In this document: positions 45,434 through 57,833 of the stretch, in pieces
Layout: each line of letters opens with the position of its first letter
Position numbering within the stretch: the first letter of the stretch is position 1
Assembly: GCA_963556145.1 (NCBI GenBank)
Contig: OY744465.1
Coordinates: 1-64,000, forward strand
Length of the DNA stretch: 64,000 bases
Direction: 5' to 3'
Source: Hygrocybe punicea
Taxonomy: Eukaryota > Basidiomycota > Agaricomycetes > Agaricales > Hygrophoraceae
Translations under genes and position numbers: made by a program
The notes under the pieces: model-generated
Databases searched by the model: none
Told to the model about the DNA's origin: nothing
Seen by the model: only the letters and a program-made list of their open reading frames with translations

Positions 45434-47996
45434 ATGAGCCAGGACTATACCCACCTCGGCCAACGTATTCACCCTTTCCTCAACAGTTACTTCGCTCTCC
45501 GCAAACCCTCCCCTGCAAATCATGACCGCACCGTAACACCCAAAGCTCTACCCGTCATCGATCAGGTTACCCCTCGTCGTGATGTCCTTTTCCACCTCGA
45601 TGCTCTCAACCCTGCTCATGCACGTTCTCTCCTCGACAACTCTCCCAATGACTTTCATACCCTTTCGAACCCCAAATCTGACTCCCCCATGTCTACCGCT
45701 GCATTGTTTCTCTCTTCCTTCTCTTCTACCCAGGCACCTCCACCCCAGCCCGATTCAGAAGGTGTAGTCGTCGGTGGTTATACTCTCGGTCCCATCATCG
45801 GCTCTGGTGGCTTCTCCATCATCAGGCGTGCCTCCTCAGTCTCAGGCGGAACCGTTGCCGTAAAGATCGTCCGCCGCGCAGATCTCGCCAAACAGGGCAA
45901 TCTGGCTCTCGCCCGAAAACGCCTTAATCACGAAGCCGCTGTCTGGGCTTCTCTCAGTCACGAACATATTCTCCCCCTGTTTTCCACCGTACACTCTTCT
46001 TATGCTGATTACTTCATCACAATATTCTGTCCCGCCGGCACCCTTTTCGACATCCTCAAACGTGACGGCCGCCCCGCTTTACCCCAAGAGGACGTCGGCA
46101 TGATGTTCAGACAGGTCGTCAGGGGCCTGCGCTATCTCCACGAGGTCGCCGGAATGGTCCACAGGGATATCAAGCTAGAAAACGTCTTGGTTGACGAAAT
46201 GGGGATATGCAGAATCTGTGATTTTGGCATGACAACCAGGATAGGGGAATTCGACGACGATGACCAGGAAGACGACAAGGTCGACCCATTACTCACTGAC
46301 CGTGTCCGCGTTCGATCCGGAATACTACATAACCCTCTATTGCGCGGTAATCTTCCCCGTCATCGCAACTCTGCGCCCCCCTCCTCCCTCTCCCCTCCAC
46401 ATCCAACTCATCTCTTTCAACCGGGCTCCCTACCCTACGCTGCCCCAGAACTCTTACTCCCTCAAACAAAGGCTTCCCGTGTGCTTCCGCACCCTGCTCA
46501 AGATATCTGGGCTCTCGGTATCTTGCTCTACGTATTGTTGACTGGCAGGTTACCGTTCTACGACTCGTATGAACCACGACTCCAGATGAAAATCCTCCTC
46601 GGTGAGGCTCCCAACATTGTCCCTCACATACATACATACCTATATCTTTATTGATAACATCTTTTTTTTTTTTCCTTCAGGCGGCTATGTGCTTCCATCT
46701 GGCATTGGCCGTGGAGCCGAGAGAGTCTTGGAAGGATGCCTTGAACGATCCGTTCCTGACCGTTGGACAATTGCCATGGTCGATGATGTCGCTTGGGGTA
46801 TCGGCTGGGGTTTGGAGGGTGACGACATACCCTCCGCTGCAACCGATGTGTGTGAGCCCGAAGCCCCAAAGAATCTCCAGCCGATATCAAAGCCAACAAC
46901 AACAACAACGCCAACGCCAACGCCAACGCCAACGCCAGCACAAGCAACCCCTTCTCACCCCCCTACATCTCCCCCTCCTGATCAAGCCCGTCTTTCACTC
47001 TGGCATAATGACGTCCAGGGTGATCTTGTCGCAGGCATTTCGTTAGACCCTGCCCCGCCTCAATCAACACGATCGCCGTCTCGTACCAAACGCCGATCGT
47101 CTCGCGCGCCTCATTCGACCAGCCCAGCGTCGTCGGCGAGATGCCGGAGCTGTAGCAGCTCAAGGTTTTCCAGGTCTTCGTCACAAACCAATGTCAGTAG
47201 CTCTCCCCCCCGCACATCCCCCTCCCCTTCCTCTTCCCTGTCCCCATTAGATTCCACCGCCAGCCTATCCCCCCCGCCTCCTCCTCCACCGCTCGACCGC
47301 GGCCGTAAGAAATCATCACACACATTCGGATCTCGCTCGCCTAGCCCTGGCCCTGGCGCTCTTCCCAGGACCCCTGTGGACGTCGTCGTCGTCGACGACG
47401 ACGCAGACGGCTTTGATATTTCCGTCGTCCTGCGTGGTGCTCAGCCTCGGAGTCTCGATCGGGGACGAGGGGCGGAACGGACCGTGAGGGCCTCCCAGCG
47501 TGACCGCTTGTTGGAGGTGGCCGGCCACGATGGCGGGGATGCGGATCTTGATGTTCATGTTCTGGACGAGCCTGAGACGAGACGTTGGGCGGTGGCACCT
47601 GCCGACCGAAAGCGGCCCTGCTCGGCCTCTTGTACACTATCTGCCTGCTGCCGTGGTTGTGGTGGTTGTGGTGCAGCGGACTTGCAGATCAATGCGCCAG
47701 CAGCGTGGATACATTCGGATATGACGTGTCCCCACCACCGTCGCGTTGTTGTCGTGGGTGTGGGTGGTGTGGCGGAAAGGGGTCGGAGGGCGGGGAGTTC
47801 ACCACCTGCGTCGTCGTCGTCGTCGTCGTGGTCGCCGATGAATTTGAACAGAGCGCGGGGGATCCCCAGTCCGCGTTCGAGTGCTGGCGGTCGGTACTTG
47901 TGCCCTGTGAGGTCTGATGTGCAACCTAACCAACGCATTGTACGGAACGATGTGAGGAGCAGGAGTGTTGGGTATCATCGGTATGTTGGGGATTAA
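45434..47996 (+). CDS. Serine/threonine protein kinase with long disordered tail
   Basis: Starts MSQDYTHLGQRIHPFLNSYF. The kinase domain runs from about residue 115: glycine loop IIGSGGFSIIRRAS, VAVKIVRR (ATP lysine), MVHRDIKLENVLVD (catalytic loop), CDFGMTTRIGEF (DFG), an unusually long acidic and Pro/Ser-rich insert before LPYAAPELLL, then DIWALGILLYVLLTGRLPFY. An intron (46602-46680, acceptor after a T tract) leads to GGYVLPSGIGRGAERVLEGC, completing the domain (last arginine helix LERSVPDRWT). The rest is low complexity (TPTPTP, Ser/Pro/Arg-rich) to 47996. Coding past about 47350 is doubtful because other frames are also open and further introns are likely. It resembles fungal CAMK-like or nutrient-signalling kinases; I cannot name the orthologue. 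Confidence 0.75.
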
Positions 47997-48355
47997 TTAA
48001 TGTCCCCCCCCCACCCACCACGTATGACACCTTTTTTCCTTTTCCCCCTTTCTCATTGTATATTTTTCTTCAAAGTTCTTGCACGTCCAGATGATGTATC
48101 TCCTTGCCGGTTCCTTTTTTTGTTGTTGTTGGTGTCTGTGCTCTATATATATATTGTATCCCCAAGTATATCTTTTTTTACTCCGCATGTTGTTCTTTGT
48201 AACACTAGGTTTTTCCGCCTGTGTGTTTTCCCTTGACAACCCACATATATGTATAATGTATTGTAGCCCACTTCTTGGTATTGTCGATCGAAACCAAAAA
48301 TTACAAAAAAAAAATAGACGGTTTTCTTTTTGAAAAAGAAGAAACCACACCTCCG

Positions 48356-49966
48356 TCAGACTGCAATCCCATCGCCGCCGAGAACCTCCATCGAGATGTC
48401 AGCATCGACGACGACGGTTGACTGGTTCTCTGCAGAGTCTATGTGCACTATGCGTCTTGCGTTTGCTCGTTCAGCGGTTCTTTTCTTCGTCTCTTCGATT
48501 TCAGCGCTCAGGTTCGCCTTGAGTGTGCAGAGCATGTGAACAAAAAAGATAAGATTGTAAATAATAGTAAAAAATAATAAAAAATAAAAGGGGAAACACG
48601 CACCACTTTGGCTTCTAGCTCATTATGGTTGAAGATGGAATAGGGTAAAGGTTTTGGCGTTTCCTTTTTGTCACCTGAGGGAGGGAGAGGGAGGGAGGGA
48701 GGGAGGAAGGGACTGTGTAAGACAGATATTTCTTCGCCATGGCCATGGCAAAAAACGACTACTCACCGAAAGCGGCGTGTCTGAAAACATCATTCATAAG
48801 TTCGTGGTTTCGTTTATAACGGGTGACCGCCAACGTCCGAGTTGAGATGTGATCGTTTTCATCGGCCGAATCGTCGTCCTCGATACGAGGTTGTGGTGGC
48901 CGCTGATGGCAAATCATATCAATATTCAACGACCAGAAACCCCCGGGGGGGCTGCGCAGTACGCACCCCAGTCATGCTCGCGCCGCGGTCCCGTCCTCGC
49001 TCGCGCTCCCTGCGCCGCTCGAGTGCCTCCATGTTGCTATTCTGTTGCGCTAGCATTGCCTGTTGCTGGGAAGTATGCAGATTCATGGGCATGGGCATGG
49101 GCATGGGCATCGGAGGCATGGTGCCAGTCGGGGTTGAGTTTAGATGCATGCCTTGCGGCTGCTGTGATGACAGTGCGGCGGGTCCTGGTGGCACGGCGGA
49201 GCCACTTGGCGCAGCGCCGTGAGGGTAGACTTTTTGTCCCATCTTGTCTCCCATGACGTAGACGGCTGGTTCGTTGATGGAACGGAGAGGATATACGCGC
49301 ACGGGCTGGTTCAACACCGATGGGTTGATTTCTGTGGCAAGTGAAAAAGTTTTGAAATGTGAGAAAAAATGTTGTACAAGGGGCTACAAGTGTGCTGGGG
49401 TTGGTACGTACGACTTGGGGGGCCTCGGGTGTAATGGACGAGAATAAGCTGGGGGTGGCCACCTTTGTGAAGCCGGTAGCGACGGCGTACACGCCAAGCC
49501 ACGGTATCCTGGGAATTTGGGATAAAGCCAAATTTCGCCTCCGTGACTTCCAGTTCCTATGCAGAGAGGGGGATGATATTGGGTGGTAGCAGTTTTGTGC
49601 ACGCGTAGCAACACTCACGCGATTACTTCCAACTGGGATGATATATCTCGTCTCTTGATCCTGGAACCGTATGCCGTCGATCGGGAACGAGGTTTGAATG
49701 GGCAAAAACAGTAGGATCACTTGTCCTTCTGCACTGGCATGGGTCGTACATTACTCGTCTTTTTGCATTTTTTTTTGCATTCAGTGGTAACTATACGCAC
49801 CGACGGGTTTATCGATGAATCCCCAAGTGTATGGAACCTGCTGAGACAGCGAAATGGCGCGAAGTAACATATTGACAACGGTGTCATAGTTGATGTTAGG
49901 GTGCAGGCCAAAATTTTCTGGATAGCGAAGACACAGTCCTTCTGGATGGGTCTGTACGAACGACAT
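48356..49966 (-). CDS. SSR4: SWI/SNF and RSC complex subunit Ssr4
   Basis: Starts MSFVQTHPEGLCLRYPENFG at 49966. The order of conserved blocks fits the Ssr4 N-terminal domain: NYDTVVNMLLRAISLSQQVP, TWGFIDKP, an intron, FPIDGIRFQDQETRYIIPVG, an intron, ELEVTEAKFGFIPNSQDTVA, RVRRRYRLHKGGHPQLILVH, an intron, INPSVLNQPVRVYPLRSINE. The middle is disordered with a Met-Pro repeat (PMPMPMPMPMN). Conserved C-terminal blocks follow: DDDSADENDHISTRTLAVTR and KRNHELMNDVFRHAAF, then YSIFNHNELEAK. It ends with a coiled coil (LKANLSAEIEETKKRTAERA) and TGA at 48358-48356. Ssr4 is a fungal subunit of chromatin-remodelling complexes. It is divergent from gene N, with 177 bp between starts. Confidence 0.85.
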
Positions 49967-50143
49967 TTGATTTTCTTTGCAAATTTTTGTTGTTGCTGTG
50001 TTTGGTTCAAGACTTCACCGAAGGGTTATCACTTCAGACCGTTAAGACCGTAGGACCACTAAGACCTTCCTACCGCGGACCTACCCTAGGAGTGGCCCTC
50101 GAATAACCCTTCAAATGACCGATTTTTCCTGCCATCTCTCAAC
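49967..50143. promoter_or_regulatory. Divergent promoter between SSR4 and gene N
   Basis: 177 bp between the two start codons. No recognised operator; it includes short direct repeats (GTTAAGACCG, ACTAAGACCTT). Confidence 0.45.
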
Positions 50144-52987
50144 ATGGCATCAAGTGCATCAAACCCATCGGCTGATATTCCCCAGGAACTCAAGGACGTA
50201 TTCTCCTGGAATCCGCCTCAGCTGTACATGCTACCTGACAAGAAAATATCGACACACACTCGTCCAACAGGGCTTTTCGATAAGCACTTCAGCAAAGAGC
50301 TTAAGCTCCTCCATGTGAAGCGTCTTCCGTCACTTGTTCACGATATCGCCGCCATCGTCGACAAAACCATCAAGTCTTTCAACGGCAAGGTCCAGTTTCC
50401 GCCATCAGATCGATTCTACTCAACAACGGAAATCGGTCGTGGTTCGGTTTACCTCGACCGGAACATGGCAGATGAGAAAGCCGTGGCCAGCTTTTATGAC
50501 AAAACAACTGCTACATTCTGTGCACCCGTAGCGTCGACTCTCGCTCTTGGAGTCCCGGGTGTGCTCATGTGGACTCAGTCAGCCAATGTGTCTGGCTATG
50601 CGATCGCCGACGGATTCCTGAAATTTGCCGGCCCGGTAATTTTAGACCTACGTATTACGGAGCTTAGGGAGGTCCTGGATGAAGAAACGCTCGAGATTTT
50701 CTTACGGCTGGCTAAGCGTCGTTCGTCGTTGACAACACATGAAATCAAGAATTTGGCCGCTGGCGGCACCGAAGTAATGCTTGCGATTCCTAACCTGTCA
50801 AATTCGCCGATATTCGATTGGGCTAGTTGCAATGCTCCGAGGTGTGCTTCTTTCACAAAGCACCAGAAGGAGCGCCAAAATGCTACCGCTGTGATTGTGG
50901 GGCCCGATGCCAAAATCATCCCGTGGACGTTCGACTCATGTTCAAATTCGGACCTAGAGGATCGTGAAAAGGTAGTTCAACCACAACCTTCCCAGCCTCA
51001 ACCGATTGCACTGGCTTCAACCTCTGCGCAGTTGCCAGACTCTGTTCCGCCGGCCCTATCAACCGGGAGCTTCAAAAAGCAAACTAGTAAGGTCAACAAA
51101 CGAAAGCGAGGCGATGGCATTAACAACCAAAGCATGGCAAGTTCATTGTTATCCACTCTAGGGATACTACTCATGACGCCACAGGCTAATCTTCCCCTTT
51201 CTCGCCTTCCAATGAGTCTGTCGTCAACCACACTCCGAGGCACTGTCCCCCGAAGGAGTTCCCGGCTGGCTTTAACTACCACGCCTCTGCCGCCGCCACC
51301 CACAATCAGGAAGAGGATTAAGAAACAGGAGCAGGTAGACATTACCAACACCTGTTCACCCGTCTGTAGTGTTGCTCATGAGAAAATTGTGAAGGTCACG
51401 CAAACTACAAGTCTCATGCCACCCCCACCGCTACCAATACGAGGTATTGAAGTGGAAGCTGCTTTTCCAAGGCAACAGCCAAAAGGGAAGGGGAAGGAAG
51501 TGATAGAAGACATAATACAAGCTGGAGGCAATAATGAAGACGGTGAACGTGACCCATCTTACGAGGATCAGTATGACTTGTCCGCACGTTGCATCGTTCA
51601 ACAGGCAAGCTAACATTCCATACTTCCCGCGGTCCAACACTGATTCGAGATTTTACTCAGGCTTGGGCACAGGCTACGCGGGTAGACTGTTCCTTTATTG
51701 TTATCCACTCCGGCAATCACGAGTTCATTGGCTTTCGCAATCGACGTAATCAAACTCTCTATATCTCGGATCTGGTCGAGCCATATACTTGCAAGGAGCC
51801 ATCATACGGAAAACTCCATGTTGGCATCTATGTTGCGGCAATTAAGGATGCAATCGATCGGGAACGCCAGGCGCACGATGCTCACCCACCTGATGGTAGT
51901 AATGGTTCACCTGGCGATGGCGGGGCCGATGGGGGTAGTTCGAACGGTGGTGATCCAGATAATGGGGACTCGGGCAACCATGGGGATGACCACGGAGGTC
52001 GTGAGCGGGATGGTGGAATGGGACGAACAGAGGGCAGTGCTGGGCCCAAAGGAGGGCATAGCATGAAGCCTGAAGGAGGCGGTGGTGGGCCAAAAGAGTG
52101 GGGTAACCAGAGGTGTAGAGAAGTCAAAAGTATTGCTAAGGGGTGGGCCAAAGCTGCGACGAATGAAAAGGCAAAGAAGGTGGGTTCCAAGTGATGTTTT
52201 ACGACATGTCCGGTGCACCTAACGTTCATGTCAGAATGCCCTGGAACTAGTCAGCACCCGCAATGTGATCTTACTGTACCTCCAATACGGTGTTTACGAT
52301 TCATCAGCTCCCTCCACGTTTGTTCGCTGCGGTTGGACTGGACAGGCCCCTAACCCGCTTCCTTCACAGGAAACTGTTCGAAACTATCACCTCGACGAAT
52401 GTCTCACCATTGTCCTGAAGTCCGAGATAGGACATGGAGGGACTGGGGAGGTTCTTCGTGGTACGCTTGAGGTTGAGGCGTCGGCATGCCCACCGTTGGA
52501 TGTTGCTGTCAAGCTTGCGTTTACTACTGAGGGGCTCTTTGCCCTAAGGAGCGAGTATAAAACCTATCGTCAGCTGAAGTCCTGTGGGGTTACCACCGGA
52601 ATCACAACTCCATTGGGTTTATTTTACGATGTCGAGGGAGGGGCTAGTGCACTTGTAATGCCATATGGAGGCATTTCGCTCGCTGCAATGCCTGAATTGG
52701 TTTTGCCTATTTCATCACAGTGCGTTACTATTTTGTTCCATTCTTGCCCACACCTCTGAGACGTCTGGAACAGGGAAGCCGTTCTTGTAATCTTGGCAGA
52801 AATTCATCATGCTGACATACTCCATGGTGATCTTCGTTTGGCCAACATACTTTTCGCGGAATCAGGCTTCACAATAATAGACTTCGGTCGATCACGAGTA
52901 TGCAATGATCAAGACGCAAAAAATAGAGAAAATTCACAGCTCCGATCACTCTTCCAACGTGCAAAGGTTAGACACTTCTCAAAGTGA
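50144..52987 (+). CDS. Gene N: kinase-like protein of an Agaricomycete family
   Basis: Exons 50144-51542, 51605-52180, about 52235-52720 and about 52781-52987; the joins (for example EDG|KLTFHTSRGPTLIRDFTQ) are in frame. The N-terminal 250 residues (SWNPPQLYMLPDKKISTHTR, IGRGSVYLDRNMADEKAVAS) match no domain I know. A Gly/Asp-rich linker follows (GDGGADGGSSNGGDPDNGD). The C-terminal part is a protein-kinase fold: VLKSEIGHGGTGEVLRGTLE (glycine loop), VAVKLAF (lysine), LVMPYGGISLAAMPEL (hinge), ADILHGDLRLANILF (catalytic loop with HGD) and FTIIDFGRSR (metal loop). The lobe after DFG is short, so it may be a small atypical kinase or pseudokinase. No lesion seen. Confidence 0.65.
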
Positions 52988-55954
52988 AGCATAGCTGCAT
53001 AGTTTAGTTTACAAGCCATAGCACATTGGCCAAGAGTATCTGAGAATGATCCTGCCTATAGAAGTGCTTGCATTTATAGTATTGTATTTGTCTAAAGTGT
53101 CAACCTAGACCTAGGGCAGCCTAGAAAATCAAGGCATATGAGAAAATCTCTGGGTCAAAAAGCTAGGAAAATGTGTAATATTCTATGATATATATGAATA
53201 GCAACAAAAATAACACAGAAAATACAAGAAAAGGCATAAAGACAGGTAAAACATAAGACAACTATGGAAATTGAGATTAAAAACCATGACAAGCTGAGCA
53301 ATAGCCGAAGGTGATAGTCCCATGTATGGCCATGGCTGTGTTGTGAGCTGTCACCCATGCAGGCTATGTAGCATCATCAAAAAACCACTGACTATTTGAG
53401 ATCGTTGAGAAAGTGCACAAAACCTAGTCCATCAAGCAACTCCACCATATGAAAGGTTTTCCAGACTGGGAAAACCCTTCATATTACCTATTTTCCATCA
53501 ATGAGACTGTCCTTGAGTAGAAATAGCTGGTCTCGGGGGTTACACATGGCATTTTTATATTGGGAAAACGGTCATATGCAAGTCTTATATATCATATATG
53601 GTGTTATAACAAGGGACTTTTACCAAACAAAAATCTATAAATCTTGGCAAGCGAGGATTCAGTCCTTGTGAGATCCTGTAAAATAGCCAAGACAACATCC
53701 TCAGAATGCAACTGATGAGCTGCTGCATTTCCCCTCCCTTGCACTGATGATGTAGATTCACAACCAAATATCAACATCAGTGAGAGTGCATTCCTTGTGT
53801 CATCGCAGAAACCTTCACACAAGGTTTTGGCCACCTGCTGAGGATTTTGGTGGAAGTCAGCAGGGAACTTCTTCCAAGATAGGTCATATTCTGCACCAGG
53901 TCAAATGAGCATTGTTGAGAAGAGAATGAAAGATATAAAAAAGTAATTACGGTTGCCTTCATAACAATGTAATTTACAATGAGGGTTAACAGATCATCGG
54001 TCAGGACTCTTGGATGCAACATGTGCAAAGCAAGGTCTGTAGTGCTCCAGAGTAAATACTCATCTCTCAGAACATTGGAGAAGTTTGCTCACCAGGATGC
54101 TATACAATTGCTTGGCACAATGCCTTAATGTCTGTGGCCAGGAGTTCCAGACAGAGAACTCCTACATCTGACAGGAGATGGATGTCCCAGCATTCTTGTG
54201 GTGCTGTATCGTTTACATGAATAGGGTCACAAAGAATAGCGGCAGGTTGGAGGGTTCAGGTGGTGGCAGTGTACTGATAGAAGGCCAGGCATGTGCCCAA
54301 TGCAATCACACCATGGAGTTTCAGGATCTGCAGCACACCAATGAGTTCTTGAACTCAGTCTCTCATTTGTGCATAAGTGGCTTCTCGAGTAGAGATATCA
54401 TAATAGTATAGAGGAGGCTTGATTTTGAGGTAAAATATCAGCAGTTGAGTCTGTGTCTGACAGATGACAAATATAGTGGTGAAGTTGATGGCGAGCCAGC
54501 CGGGGGCCTTTGATTATTGTGGAACAACCATGTAGTGATGTTGAGGAGGGGAGAGGTAATAAAGGAGGGTATTATATGGGCTACAGAAGTCAGATTCATG
54601 GCTTGCAGCTTACATATCATCAGGGATGGTGTTAAATTTTTCAAGAACCCAGTCCAGCCAAGGCATGCTGCTGGGAGGTATGGCATTCAACATTTGCACA
54701 TCAATGGCGAACATATATACCTTCAAGGGGGGCATAGACAATGGAGCGATGTGTGATGGCAGTTCAAGTTGTGAGTTTGCCAAGTCAAGTGATGTCAGGT
54801 TGGTCAGACCCAAACATTTGCTGTCTTGCCCATGTGTACTAAGTTGCCATCATTGCCACCTTACTTGCTGCATTGGTTCAAGTTTCTGTCATTGGCTCCA
54901 TCCAGTGAGAGAGAGGATGGCAGGCAAGGACATGCAGCAGGTAGTGTGCCCACCCCCGCTGCTATTTGGTACGTTCAATCTTATACTACATTTCATTTTC
55001 TTATTCCAAACACAACTACTGATACTGCCCTCAACAATACTTGCAGTAGTCAACACAACCTTCTTCCACCACTCTCTTCCACCTCGCAAGTTGTGAGCAT
55101 ATGCTACCATGTTAATGAGTCAATTTGATTGGCTTTCACTATGAAAGGGGGTGGCATACTTGATGTCTGGGAATGGATAGGCCAACCAACCCCCATGAAG
55201 GTACCCTGCCCCCTTCATGGGTGCTTTGGCTAACAATTAGACCACCACCCATGAAGGTTGCTGGTGATGATTACAGGAACTTACATAAAATCTCCGCTGC
55301 AATGTAAGGGTTTTCTTTTCTAACCCTCATTTCCCTACTCTGCCTCTCTTCCCAATCTGCACCTGCCAGGGTGCTTGCAAGCACAAACATCAATGGTCCA
55401 ATGATGGGAAGTGGTGTTACCCTGTCACACTAGGTATGTTATCTATTCAGTTTCACTTTTTTTCTATTCTACTTGCCTGTGATCTTGCATGCGGCCAAGG
55501 CTGCAAGCATGTGTAAATAAAAACTGCAGTTACTTCAGAGTGGATTTACCAGATGGGCAGAAGATGGTTCATTTGATAAAAGATTACATCCCTTTCAATG
55601 TCCAGCTTTGCAGGTGAGTTCAGCAATTTTGCAAAAAGGATGTTGTAAAGCTTCATGCTGGCTCATAGGTCCTCCAATGGTGGACCGAAGCTCAGTTGCA
55701 CAAAATGGTTGGCAGGGCCTAGCAACAGGTAACCTATAGGTTTTTGATCCTGCAATTTATTTTGAAGTGTATAGGCTCAATTTACATGTATTCACTTTGC
55801 GGTATAGGGAGAAAATGTCCATTTTATGTTAAATAAGATGGCTGCAAAGTGTTGGATATGATTGTGCAATATGAAAGGCACTATTGTGCACACAGTGCAA
55901 CAGGTATAACAGGTTTAAACCCCTGGGTATAATGTATGCAAAAACATGGACATA
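52988..55954. pseudogene. Decayed genes, possible F-box/LRR-like remnant
   Basis: No intact gene is seen. On the minus strand 54813-54610 reads GLTNLTSLDLANSQLELPSH and SMPWLDWVLEKFNTIPDD, which resembles leucine-rich-repeat segments of mushroom F-box proteins. 53890-53585 reads DLSWKKFPADFHQNPQQVAK and AILQDLTRTESSLAKIYRFL. Stops and frame changes separate the pieces. The 55120-55900 stretch is AT-rich with a triplicated phrase around CCCATGAAGG (55192-55256). Confidence 0.35.
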
Positions 55955-57090
55955 TGTTACATTTTACAACTCCGCAACTCCGATTCCAGCTCCATTGCCC
56001 ACCATGACGATTCCACTTTACCACACCTTCCTTTTTCGTTCCCCTTTCCCTTTTGTCTTCTTTTGGACATTGTTGTTTGTTCTTGTTCTTGTTCCCTTTT
56101 CATCCTTTCTTCTAGAACAATCCAGACCAACCATGGACACATCCACGTGACCTTGCTGTACCTGAATAGTCTCCTTGCCGATGGACATCATCGCTATTGT
56201 CTTTTCCCTTGCCCTGACATATTGTTGACTTCATCCCACGACAAACCGATTCACAATGGCTGTACTCCCGACACAGCTAGTTACCGTAATCATCATTGGC
56301 AGCATTGCCATCACTTTCCTTATCGGTTTTTACCTTGTTATGATCTATCTTTGGCGTCAGCACCGAAACCCTTCTGCCATTGATACTTCCGACTTCCACC
56401 TCGACAATATCTCACCACATAATTGACAATTGCCATTCTCGGATATATGGTTTCCACTTTCGTATTCCGTGCCTACCATTATCCTCCCTGATTATCCGAC
56501 AACATTCCTCACCTGCACGCATGCCCTGAACAATCCTTGATCACAAGACATTTCACTGGTCCTTCCAATCCGATCATCACCGAAGCACATTCTTTTGGAC
56601 TTCGTCCACAGACCATACGACTTCCCAAACAGTGAACCAACCCCTATCGTATATTGTTCGCATGACATCGCTTCATTGCAGTACCCGACGACTTGTTCCC
56701 ACAGCTTGTCACCTGTGCCATGACTCGAAACCTGGACCCACATTCAGTTATCCTTTTCCATCCATAACCTTGATACCTCCCACACTTGTTTACAACAATA
56801 CCCTTTCTTGGATGAATACCAACATCAGGTGGACTGCGTTGTTCCACAGACGGGACAAGACATCACCCCTCGATACGTCATCAACACAGACATCATCATC
56901 CAGTATAGCTTATGCTGTTCACATGTCTGACCTCGACTATCCCACTGTCCTAGTTGGTTTTCCCTCCATACATTCCTTTGTTTTCCTTTATACCGACCTT
57001 GTTGCTATATCCACACTACCTCAAGACACTCCCTTCACCAATCCTACACTGGACGATACCCCTCTTCGACCCGACTGTGCATTGCACTAA
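55955..57090 (-). mobile_element. Inverted, truncated copy 2 of the 1.66-kb LTR
   Basis: Starts TGTTACATTTTACAACTCCG, the reverse complement of the LTR end at 12527, and follows the LTR backwards to about TGCATTGCAC (57090), corresponding to about position 516 of the LTR. The remainder of the same LTR reappears at 59640-59927 in the same orientation. This suggests one copy split by later DNA. Confidence 0.8.
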
Positions 57091-57833
57091 CCCTGTCAAT
57101 TGACATGGCCGTTGCTATTTGCGAGGTGGTTTGAGGGTGTCTTGGTCGCTGGCATCCTTGCTGCCATTGCAGCTGCTGCTGCTGCTGGCATGGGGCTGCT
57201 GCCACGTCCTTTGTGCCTGGTATTGCCACTGCAGTGACTGCGACAGAGTAGTAAGTAAAAGATAAAAATAGTGAGAAAACATACCTTGGCAGCGAGGGTG
57301 GGCGCACCACTCCTCGCTGCATCCTACCATCCCTGCATCGGTGGCGTTTGGGTGCTTGCCATCCTGGTGCTTGCCATCATCCTCGTTGTCCACGCCATTG
57401 TCGTTGTTGTTGACCTCATTGCCATTGGCCAATGGGCCGGCGTCGTCGTGGCCATCATCATCCTGGCCATGGTCGTCCTGGCCATTGTCATCGTGGCCGT
57501 TGTTGTTATGGCCGTTGTTGTCTTCGTTGTGGCCGTTGTTGTCGTTGTGTTGTGGCCATGGCTCCATTGCAAGGTCTTGGTGGCGGTGTGGTGGCTTTGA
57601 TTTGGTGTTGGTGCTGATTGGCTATGCATTGGTGCCAGTGTTGTGGGATCGTGGTCTGGGACGCGATTAGACGCGTTGTCTTCTTGCATGGGCACTGGGT
57701 TTTGAATTTGTGTTTGCGTGGTCCTTTGTTGTGGTAGTATGGTTATCTAAGAACATATAGTCAGTTTAATGTTAATCATCATCAAAGAAACATACCTGAG
57801 GGCACGTAGCCCTGTTGTTGTCACCAACCCATC
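57091..57833 (-). other. Low-complexity Thr/His-rich frame, fragment of unknown gene
   Basis: On the minus strand GDNNRATCPQ is followed by an intron-like gap and ITILPQQRTTQTQIQNPVPM, then long Thr/Met/Ala-rich repeats built on GGCCAT/AACAAC motifs. Frames are open on both strands, as expected for such repeats. The 5' part is cut at 57833 by solo LTR copy 3. Confidence 0.3.

Noticed and set aside
47316..47938. Long minus-strand and alternative plus-strand frames in the kinase tail.
   Set aside because: GC-rich low-complexity DNA keeps several frames open; the kinase frame is continuous with the domain and preferred, with doubt at its end.
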